A DNA stretch of 64,000 nt from Streptomyces liliifuscus. Its GTDB lineage: Bacteria > Actinomycetota > Actinomycetes > Streptomycetales > Streptomycetaceae. Made by a program: the position numbers and the translations under genes. The stretch spans positions 3,348,001 through 3,412,000 of the forward strand of contig NZ_CP066831.1 in assembly GCF_016598615.1 (NCBI RefSeq). Direction: 5' to 3'. Of the stretch, positions 27,779 through 34,279 are shown piece by piece. How positions within the stretch are numbered: the first letter of the stretch is position 1; each line of letters begins with the position of its first letter. The notes beneath the pieces are model-generated. The model saw nothing but the letters and a program-made list of their open reading frames with translations. It did no database searches and had not been told where the DNA came from.

Positions 27779-29299
27779 CTATCGGTCCCCGAAGATCGTG
27801 CGGTGCCAGTCCTTCCTGGCCACCGCGGTGTTGTCGAACATGACGTGCTTGATCTGGGTGTACTCCTCGAACGAGTACGAGGACATGTCCTTGCCGAAAC
27901 CGGACGCCTTGTAGCCGCCGTGCGGCATCTCGCTGATGATCGGGATGTGGTCGTTGACCCACACACAGCCCGCCTTGATCTCGCGCGTGGCCCGGTTCGC
28001 GCGGTACACGTCACGGGTCCACGCCGAGGCGGCCAGGCCGTACGGGGTGTCGTTGGCGAGCCGGATGCCCTCGTCGTCGCTGTCGAAGGGCAGCACGACG
28101 AGCACGGGACCGAAGAGCTCGGACTGCACGATCTCGCTGTCCTGCGCGGCGTCCGCGACCAGGGTGGGCCGGTAGTACGCGCCGTGCTTGAGGTCCTGCG
28201 GGATCTCGCCGCCGGTGACCACGCGCGCGTAGGAGCGCGCCCGGTCGACGAAACCGGCGACACGGTCGCGCTGGGCGAACGAGATGAGCGGCCCGAGGTC
28301 GGTGTCCGGCGCGAACGGATCGCCGAGCCGGACGGTCGCCATCAGGTCCGCGGTCCTGGAGACGAACTCTTCGTAGAGGGGCCTTTGCACGTACGCGCGC
28401 GTGGCGGCCGTGCAGTCCTGGCCCGTGTTGATGAGGGAGCCCGCCACCGCGCCGTGCACGGCGGCCTCCAGGTCCGCGTCGTCGAAGACCACGAAGGGCG
28501 CCTTGCCGCCGAGTTCCAGGTGCAGGCGCGTGACGGTGGCGGTGGCGATCTCGGCGACGCGCTTGCCGACGGCGGTCGACCCGGTGAACGAAGTCATCGC
28601 GACGTCGGGGTGACCGACGAGATGCTCACCCGCGTCCTTGCCCGCCCCGGTGACGATGTTGACGACACCGTCGGGGATGCCCGCCTGGGTGGCCGCCTCG
28701 GCGAACAGCAGCGAGGTGAGCGGGGTGAGCTCGGCGGGCTTCAGGACGATGGTGTTGCCCGCGGCGATCGCCGGGAGGACCTTCCAGGCGGCCATCTGGA
28801 GGGGGTAGTTCCAGGGCGCGATGGAGCCGACGACACCGATGGGTTCACGGCGTACGTACGAGGTGTGGTCGCCGGAGTACTCGCCCGCGGACTGGCCCTG
28901 CAGATGCCGGGCGGCGCCCGCGAAGAAGGCGGTGTTGTCGATCGTGCCCGGGACGTCGAACTCCCGGGTCAGTTTGATGGGCTTGCCGCACTGGAGGGAC
29001 TCCGCCTGCGCGAACTCCTCCGCACGGTCGGCCAGTACGGAGGCGAAGCGGTGCATGGCGTCCGAGCGCTCGCCCGGGGTGGTGGCGGCCCAGGCCGGGA
29101 ACGCCTCGTGGGCCGCGGCGACCGCCGCGTCCACGTCGACGGTGCTCGCCAGCTGGTACGTGTAGACGTCGTCGCCGGTGGCCGGGTCGACGACCGCGTG
29201 GGTGCGGCCGGACGTGCCCTTCGTCAGCCGGCCCGCGATGTACTGCGCGCCCGCCTCGAAGCGGTCCTGTGCCTGGAAGCGATGGCCCGGATTGTGCAT
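27779..29299 (-). CDS. Gamma-aminobutyraldehyde-type dehydrogenase
   Basis: NAD-dependent aldehyde dehydrogenase of 506 residues, first gene of the polyamine operon. Catalytic Cys296 is in NTGQDCTAATR and Glu262 in LHLELGGKAP; Asn164 in APWNYPLQMA stabilises the intermediate; SFTGSTAVGK (about 237-246) is the nucleotide turn. The GQDCTAATR context is that of gamma-aminobutyraldehyde/betaine-aldehyde dehydrogenases (PatD/PuuC), which oxidise the aldehyde from putrescine oxidation to GABA or glutamyl-GABA. The operon partners PotDABC and a PuuB-like oxidase support that role. Confidence 0.92.
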   Translation of the reverse strand: MHNPGHRFQAQDRFEAGAQYIAGRLTKGTSGRTHAVVDPATGDDVYTYQLASTVDVDAAVAAAHEAFPAWAATTPGERSDAMHRFASVLADRAEEFAQAESLQCGKPIKLTREFDVPGTIDNTAFFAGAARHLQGQSAGEYSGDHTSYVRREPIGVVGSIAPWNYPLQMAAWKVLPAIAAGNTIVLKPAELTPLTSLLFAEAATQAGIPDGVVNIVTGAGKDAGEHLVGHPDVAMTSFTGSTAVGKRVAEIATATVTRLHLELGGKAPFVVFDDADLEAAVHGAVAGSLINTGQDCTAATRAYVQRPLYEEFVSRTADLMATVRLGDPFAPDTDLGPLISFAQRDRVAGFVDRARSYARVVTGGEIPQDLKHGAYYRPTLVADAAQDSEIVQSELFGPVLVVLPFDSDDEGIRLANDTPYGLAASAWTRDVYRANRATREIKAGCVWVNDHIPIISEMPHGGYKASGFGKDMSSYSFEEYTQIKHVMFDNTAVARKDWHRTIFGDR

Positions 29300-29367
29300 G
29301 TCGCTCTCCTCCGCCGTCCTCCCCGTTCACCGGGGGTCGGCGTAGCTCCAGCTCGATTTGAGTGCCG

Positions 29368-29411
29368 ATCCTGACAGAGCAACGGCCCTCCAACAAGTGA
29401 TTCCGTTGTTG
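29368..29411. promoter_or_regulatory. Divergent promoter and operator-like inverted repeat of the polyamine operon
   Basis: CAACAA (29391-29396) and TTGTTG (29406-29411) form a 21-bp inverted repeat with a 9-bp spacer. On the minus strand its TTGTTG is a -35 candidate with CAGGAT (29373-29368) exactly 17 nt downstream; on the plus strand the other TTGTTG could serve the NADAR gene with GAATCT 18 nt on. A protein bound to the repeat would cover both -35 boxes. AsnC/Lrp or another local regulator is possible but unproven. Confidence 0.55.
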
Positions 29412-29476
29412 CCTTTTGGTTACGCGACGGAATCTGTCGACCAGGTGTCGAGTTCGCTTGGAAAAGGAGGGACGGA

Positions 29477-30064
29477 GTGTCAGTGGTTCCTGCCAGACTC
29501 GCGTGCATGGGGAAGATCGATTCGCGGGACGCGCTGGTCGGCGCGGTCCGGTCGGGGGCAAAGGTCGAGTACCTCCACTTCTGGGGGCACCGGGCGCGGG
29601 CCGACGGGCAGGTGGGGGCGAGCTGTCTGAGTCAGTGGTGGCCGTCGCCGTTCACGGTGGACGGAGTGGAGTACCGGACGGCCGAGCACTGGATGATGGC
29701 GCGGAAAGCGCGGCTGTTCGGTGACGAGCGGGCCGAGCGGCTCGCTCTCGACGCGCCGAATCCCGCGCTCGCCAAGAAGGCGGGGCGGCTGGTGCGGGGG
29801 TTCGACGAGGCCGCCTGGGAGCGGGAGCGGTTCGGGATCGTCGTGGAGGGAAGCGTGCGGAAATTCGCCTCGGACGGCGAACTCCGGTCGTTTCTGCTGG
29901 GTACGGGTGAGCGGGTCCTCGTCGAGGCCAGCCCTCTTGACCGGGTGTGGGGGATCGGATTGTCGGCCGACGACGACCGTGCGTTCGATCCTGAGCGGTG
30001 GAGGGGTCCGAACCTGCTGGGGTTCGCACTGATGGAGGCGCGGGGGCGGTTGGGGGCTGCGTGA
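29477..30064 (+). CDS. NADAR-family N-glycosidase (YbiA/DUF1768-like)
   Basis: Protein of 195 residues with the complete NADAR fold: LSQWWPSPFTVDGVEYRTAEHWMMARKA (split here: WWPSPF, then TAEHWMMA) near the N-terminus, PLDRVWGIGL and GPNLLGFALMEAR at the C-terminus. Family members cleave N-glycosidic bonds of riboflavin-pathway intermediates (YbiA) and some remove ADP-ribose from guanine in DNA (NADAR enzymes of anti-DarT type). Which activity applies cannot be told; no DarT-like gene is near. GTG 29477 is chosen because AAAGGAGG lies six nt upstream, rather than the later ATG 29507. Divergent from the polyamine operon. Confidence 0.85.
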   Translation: MSVVPARLACMGKIDSRDALVGAVRSGAKVEYLHFWGHRARADGQVGASCLSQWWPSPFTVDGVEYRTAEHWMMARKARLFGDERAERLALDAPNPALAKKAGRLVRGFDEAAWERERFGIVVEGSVRKFASDGELRSFLLGTGERVLVEASPLDRVWGIGLSADDDRAFDPERWRGPNLLGFALMEARGRLGAA

Positions 30065-30090
30065 CGGGTGCGGCCCGGTGGGTGCCGACC

Positions 30091-30374
30091 GCGCAGTTCC
30101 CCGCGCCCCTTGGCCCCAGGGGGCGTCGGGTTCGTCTGCCGGGTGCGGGCCGCCCTGGGCTGAGCGCGCAGTTCCCCGCGCCCCCTGGGGGAATGCGGGT
30201 CCGTGGGCCGGGTGCGGGTTGTCGTGGGTTGGTCGCGCAGTTCCCCGCGCCCCTGAAAAGCATGGGGCGCCCTGCGCTTTCAGGGGCGCGGGGAACTGCG
30301 CGCTCAGCCAGGGACGGCCCGCACCCGATACACAACATCAGGCCCCACCCTCCAAGGGGCGCGGGGAACTGCGC
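30091..30374. repeat. Cluster of five GCGCAGTTCCCC repeat units
   Basis: Between the NADAR stop and the stop of the next gene, the 334-bp gap holds five copies of GCGCAGTTCCCCGCGCCCCT: three direct (30091-30110, 30166-30185 with one change at the end, 30235-30254) and two inverted (30282-30301, 30355-30374). Spacers carry diverged GGGTGCGGG and TGGTC/TTGGTCGC motifs, so the repeated module is longer than 20 bp. No coding potential. Confidence 0.9.
30235..30301. terminator. 24-bp perfect hairpin, likely bidirectional terminator
   Basis: Positions 30235-30258 pair without mismatch with 30278-30301 around a 19-nt loop. It is formed by one direct and one inverted copy of the repeat unit extended by TGAAA/TTTCA. 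It lies between two convergent genes and would block read-through in both directions. Confidence 0.8.
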
Positions 30375-30398
30375 GGCCGGCCCCCACCGGGCCGCAGG

Positions 30399-31271
30399 TC
30401 AGCCGGAGACGGTCAATGACGTGTTGAAGCCGTCGTCCACGGTTCCCGAATCGCTGTCGGAGTCGTCGGGCACCATGAGGAACACCACCACGAAGGCGAT
30501 GGCCAGGGCTATTCCGACGGCACCGCAGATGATCCCGGCCAGGGCCTGGCCAGGATTCGTCGCCTCACCGCGGCGAGCCTTCCCGCGCCCGATCGCACCG
30601 AAGATCACCGCGAGGATCCCGCAGGCCAGGGCAACCGGCCACAGACAGAAGCCCACCGCCGCGATGATGCCGAGTACGAGCCCCGCCGTGCCCAGCCCGT
30701 TGCTGGGCGCCATGGGCATCCCCGGCCAGCCGTAGCCGGGCCCCCCGCCCTGGCCACCGTAGGCGGGATAGCCGGGGTAGCCGTATCCGTACGGCATCTG
30801 CCCAGGACCCTCGGGCGCGATCGGAGGCGGGGGGACGGAGGAGCCGGGAGCGGGGTGGAGGTGGGGCCCGGCCGGGGGTGCGTACGGGTAGGGGTTCGGC
30901 GGAGCAGAGGCGGCCGGCGGCGCGAACGGATCGGCCCACGGCTGCGGACCTGACGGAGCCGAGGGGGACACAGGGGTCGCGGGACCCGAGCCGGGCGGCA
31001 CCGGAGCGCCCGGCCCCGCAACCGGACCCGGTCCCGCCCACGGCGCCTGCGGCACCCCGCCCGGCAGCGACGTCACCGTCTGCTGGTCGTGCACCGAAGG
31101 CGGTGTCGGGCCGGCCCCCTCTCCAGGGGCCGCGTCCACCGGTGGGGCCCAGGGGTTCGGCTCGGCGGGCGGCTTGCTCAGCGGGACCTTCGCCGAGGGA
31201 GCCGCGTCCTCGGGGCCGGCCCCCGATTCGTCGCCGGCCGCCGCACCCGGCGTCTGCGCGTCGTCGGACAT
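30399..31271 (-). CDS. Pro-rich DUF4190-type membrane protein
   Basis: Protein of 290 residues. The first 180 are a disordered Pro/Gly/Ala/Ser-rich cytoplasmic region with GYGYPGYPAYGGQGGG repeats. The C-terminal 110 hold two membrane spans (LGTAGLVLGIIAAVGFCLWPVALACGILAVI broken around Phe, then ALAGIICGAVGIALAIAFVVVF) separated by GAIGRGKARRGEATNPGQA, the pattern of DUF4190. Function of the family is unknown; it is common in actinomycetes. AGAGGGGA before ATG 31271 is a good ribosome site. Convergent with NADAR across the repeat cluster, and divergent from the deaminase gene. Confidence 0.82.
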   Translation of the reverse strand: MSDDAQTPGAAAGDESGAGPEDAAPSAKVPLSKPPAEPNPWAPPVDAAPGEGAGPTPPSVHDQQTVTSLPGGVPQAPWAGPGPVAGPGAPVPPGSGPATPVSPSAPSGPQPWADPFAPPAASAPPNPYPYAPPAGPHLHPAPGSSVPPPPIAPEGPGQMPYGYGYPGYPAYGGQGGGPGYGWPGMPMAPSNGLGTAGLVLGIIAAVGFCLWPVALACGILAVIFGAIGRGKARRGEATNPGQALAGIICGAVGIALAIAFVVVFLMVPDDSDSDSGTVDDGFNTSLTVSG

Positions 31272-31422
31272 GCGCGAGTCCCCTCTGTCGTACGTAGCGT
31301 CATGCTACGACCCGGGCCTCGCCCGCACGGACCGCGTCCTACGATGATCCCTGAACCATCGATCAGCCGATCACCCGCGTCCGCCGGACACACGGCCGGA
31401 CGCCGTTCCCGGGGAGGAACCC

Positions 31423-32463
31423 TTGACCGCCCACCACGACCTGCACGCCTTCATCGCCGGACTGCCCAAGGCCGAACTCCACGTGCACCACGTCGGCTCA
31501 GCCTCCCCGCGTATCGTCTCGGAACTGGCCGCCCGCCACCCCGACTCCAAGGTTCCGTCGGACCCCGAGGCCCTGGCCGACTACTTCACGTTCACGGACT
31601 TCGCCCACTTCATCGACGTGTACCTGTCCGTCGTCGACCTCATCCGCACCCCCGAGGACGTACGTCTGCTGACGTACGAGGTCGCCCGGGACATGGCCCG
31701 CCAGCAGATCCGCTACGCCGAGCTGACGATCACGCCGTTCTCGTCGACCCGTCGCGGCATCGACGAGGGCGCCTTCATGGAGGCGATCGAGGACGCGCGC
31801 ACGGCCGCCGAGGCCGACTTCGGGACCGTGCTGCGCTGGTGCTTCGACATCCCGGGCGAGGCGGGACTCGAATCCGCAGAGGAGACGGTCCGGCTCGCCA
31901 CCACCGACAAGCTCCGCCCGGAGGGCCTGGTCTCCTTCGGGCTCGGCGGACCCGAGATCGGTGTGCCCCGGCCGCAGTTCAAGCCGTACTTCGACCGGGC
32001 GATCGCGGCCGGCCTGCACTCCGTGCCGCACGCGGGCGAGACGACGGGCCCCGAGACCGTCTGGGACGCGCTGACCGACCTGCGCGCCGAGCGCATCGGG
32101 CACGGCACCAGCTCCGCCCGGGACCCGAAGCTCCTCGCGCACCTCGCCGAACACCGGATCCCGTTGGAGGTGTGCCCCACCTCCAACATCGCCACCCGCG
32201 CGGTCCGCACCCTCGACGAGCACCCCATGAAGGAGTTCGTACGGGCCGGAGTCGTCGTCACCATCAACTCCGACGACCCGCCGATGTTCGGCACCGACCT
32301 CAACAACGAGTACGCGGTCGCCGCCCGGCTCCTCGACCTCGACGAGCGTGGTCTCGCCGAACTCGCCAAGAACGCCGTCGAGGCCTCCTTCCTCGACGAC
32401 ACCGGCAAGGCGAAGCTCGCAGCGGACATCGACACGTACACCTCTGCCTGGCTCGCTCCCTGA
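31423..32463 (+). CDS. Adenosine deaminase-family enzyme, possibly aminodeoxyfutalosine deaminase
   Basis: Zinc amidohydrolase of 346 residues. Metal and catalytic motifs are ELHVHHVGS (His20, His22), the HAGE loop, GHGTSS and SDDPPMFGTDL. In classical adenosine deaminases the first motif is HVHLDG; the VHHVGS variant is unusual. As I recall, a Streptomyces member of this COG was shown to deaminate 6-aminodeoxyfutalosine in the futalosine menaquinone pathway, so that role is a serious alternative to adenosine salvage. The TTG start is supported by GGGGAGGAA 4 nt upstream and by lack of any better start. The following GDPD gene starts 17 nt after the stop. Confidence 0.88.
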   Translation: MTAHHDLHAFIAGLPKAELHVHHVGSASPRIVSELAARHPDSKVPSDPEALADYFTFTDFAHFIDVYLSVVDLIRTPEDVRLLTYEVARDMARQQIRYAELTITPFSSTRRGIDEGAFMEAIEDARTAAEADFGTVLRWCFDIPGEAGLESAEETVRLATTDKLRPEGLVSFGLGGPEIGVPRPQFKPYFDRAIAAGLHSVPHAGETTGPETVWDALTDLRAERIGHGTSSARDPKLLAHLAEHRIPLEVCPTSNIATRAVRTLDEHPMKEFVRAGVVVTINSDDPPMFGTDLNNEYAVAARLLDLDERGLAELAKNAVEASFLDDTGKAKLAADIDTYTSAWLAP

Positions 32464-32480
32464 GCCAGCACAATGGGCCC

Positions 32481-33164
32481 ATGCGTACCGTGACAGCCGT
32501 GGCCCATCGCGGCGACCCCTACCGCGTCCGCGAGAACACGATCGACTCCCTGCGTTCCGCGCTCGGTCGGGGCGCGGACGCGGTGGAGATCGACGTCCGG
32601 CTCACCCGCGACGGCGTGCCCGTGCTGCTGCACGACAGCACGCTGAAGCGGCTGTGGGAGCAGGACCGGCCGTTGCTGTCGCTCTCCTCGGACGAGGTGC
32701 GGGGCCTGACCTCCGGTGGTGTTCCCACGCTGGAGGAGGCCTTGAAGGCGACGGACGACGGCCGGCTCATGGTCGATCTGCCGGGTCCGGCGGACGCGCG
32801 TGCCGTCCGCCGGATCGTCGGTGTCATCCGTGACTTCGGCGCCGAGGAGCGTGTGTACTACTGCGCCGGCGCCGACACCATGCTCGCGGTCCGCGCCGCC
32901 GACCCCGCCGCGGAGATCGCCCTCACCTGGACGACCCTCGCGCCCCCGCGGCCCGCACTGCTCGACGCGGTGCGGCCGCGGTGGCTCAACTACCGCTTCG
33001 GGCTCGCCAATCGTGATGTGATCGCCCGTACGCATCGCGACGGGTACCTGGTGTCCGTGTGGACGCCCGACACCCGCCGCTCCATGCGACGCCTCCTCGA
33101 CGCGGGCGTCGACTCGATCACCACGAACCGCATCGACACACTGTGCGCCCTGCGCAAGGGCTGA
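32481..33164 (+). CDS. Glycerophosphodiester phosphodiesterase
   Basis: GDPD-family TIM barrel of 227 residues, no signal peptide. The catalytic His pair is in AHRGDPYRVRENT (about 8-20) and VLLHD (about 50-54), with the metal-binding EIDVRLTRDG between. Family members hydrolyse glycerophosphodiesters to glycerol-3-phosphate and an alcohol. The ATG at 32481 begins the conserved barrel and lies 17 nt after the deaminase stop, so the two are probably one transcript, without an obvious metabolic link. Confidence 0.88.
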   Translation: MRTVTAVAHRGDPYRVRENTIDSLRSALGRGADAVEIDVRLTRDGVPVLLHDSTLKRLWEQDRPLLSLSSDEVRGLTSGGVPTLEEALKATDDGRLMVDLPGPADARAVRRIVGVIRDFGAEERVYYCAGADTMLAVRAADPAAEIALTWTTLAPPRPALLDAVRPRWLNYRFGLANRDVIARTHRDGYLVSVWTPDTRRSMRRLLDAGVDSITTNRIDTLCALRKG

Positions 33165-33201
33165 CGGTCCAAGAGCCCGGGTCCCTGAAGAGCCCAAGGG
33201 G

Positions 33202-33801
33202 CTAGAGCGAGGGCCCCGCGAACTCCAGTGGCGGGGCGATCGCCTGGGCGTCCGCCCCCTGCCCCACCCACAGCCCGATCAGCAGTGCCGCCATCGCCTC
33301 CAGCAGCCCGGCCCGGTCCAGGCCGCCCGCGTTCAACGGCTCGCAGCCCAGGTCGCGTACGAGACGGCGTACGACGGTCAGCGCGGCCTCGTCGTCGCCG
33401 CACAGCGGGACCGCCAGCGGGCGGCCTTCGAAGACCGGCGGGGTCAGCCGCCAGACGTCCACGTGGCAGAGGTTGAAGGCCTTGACGACGGGTGCGGCCG
33501 GGGCGGCGGAGGCGATCCGTTCGGCCGCCGCGGGCCCGCCCGCCGTGAGCAGGGCGAAGCCCGGGCCCACCGGGTTGGTGCAGTCGATCAGCACCCGCCC
33601 GCGGAGCACGTCCTCAAGACCGGCGACCACGTCGACCACCGCCGCGTACGGCAGCGCCAGCAGCACCGCGTCCGTGCCGAACTCGGCCGCCTCCCTCAGT
33701 CCGCCCGATCGGCTGCCCGCGAGCACCTCGTGTCCGGCCCGCCGCCACTGCGTGCCCAGCGCGTCCGCCATGCCGCCCGTGCCGAGAATCCCTATCCGCA
33801 T
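33202..33801 (-). CDS. F420-dependent NADP oxidoreductase-type protein
   Basis: Rossmann protein of 199 residues starting MRIGILGTGGMADALGTQW, the GxGxxG dinucleotide motif of the F420_oxidored family. LIDCTNPVGPGF and VKAFNLCHVDVW match the F420H2:NADP oxidoreductase group, although many relatives use NADP with small substrates. Divergent from an HxlR-type regulator with only 70 bp between starts, a layout in which the regulator normally controls the reductase. Confidence 0.82.
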   Translation of the reverse strand: MRIGILGTGGMADALGTQWRRAGHEVLAGSRSGGLREAAEFGTDAVLLALPYAAVVDVVAGLEDVLRGRVLIDCTNPVGPGFALLTAGGPAAAERIASAAPAAPVVKAFNLCHVDVWRLTPPVFEGRPLAVPLCGDDEAALTVVRRLVRDLGCEPLNAGGLDRAGLLEAMAALLIGLWVGQGADAQAIAPPLEFAGPSL

Positions 33802-33871
33802 ACGCCCCTGCCTCCGGTCCGTGAGTCGGTCTCCCACGACAGTAGGAAGCCGCTCGGGCACCATTCGGTAT

Positions 33872-34279
33872 GTGAGCACCGAACCGTTCTTCCTCGCCGA
33901 CTGCCGTGCCCGGCTCGCCTTCGACCTGCTCTCCAACACCTGGAACGCCGTGGTCCTCTGGGCGCTGCGGCACGGGCCGCGGCGGCCGGGCGAACTGCGT
34001 GAGCACATCGGCGGGATCAGCCAGAAGGTGCTGACGGAAACCCTGCGGCGGCTGGAGTTCAACGGTCTGGTCGCGCGGCACGCGTACGCCGGGTCGCCGC
34101 CCCGGGTGGAGTACGAACTCACCGCGCTGGGGCGGACGTTGCTCGACCCGATCGAGTCGTTCGGGGCGTGGGCCTTCGACCACGGGGACGAGGTGATGGC
34201 GGCCCAGGACCGGGCAACTAGCCTGTCACCCGAGACTTCTGACGAACCGTCGACGCATCTGCCGGGGTCGAGCGCGTGA
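33872..34279 (+). CDS. HxlR-family winged-helix regulator
   Basis: DNA-binding protein of 135 residues. The winged helix is complete: NTWNAVVLWALRHGPRRPGELREHIGGISQKVLTETLRRLEFNGLV (shortened: GISQKVLTETLRRLE is the recognition helix), then the wing RVEYELTALGRTL. HxlR proteins respond to aldehydes, quinones or oxidative stress. GTG 33872 matches the family N-terminus. Its last 62 bp overlap the opposing sigma-factor gene tail to tail; the last 25 residues are acidic/Ser-rich and not part of the fold. Confidence 0.88.
   Translation: MSTEPFFLADCRARLAFDLLSNTWNAVVLWALRHGPRRPGELREHIGGISQKVLTETLRRLEFNGLVARHAYAGSPPRVEYELTALGRTLLDPIESFGAWAFDHGDEVMAAQDRATSLSPETSDEPSTHLPGSSA

Noticed and set aside
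30091..30374. CRISPR array
   Set aside because: Units are in both orientations, spacers are unequal and themselves repetitive, and no cas genes are near; it is a palindromic repeat cluster.
33473..33871. Longer HxlR reading frame starting about 400 bp upstream
   Set aside because: That part is antisense to the F420-type reductase gene; the winged helix begins just after GTG 33872.
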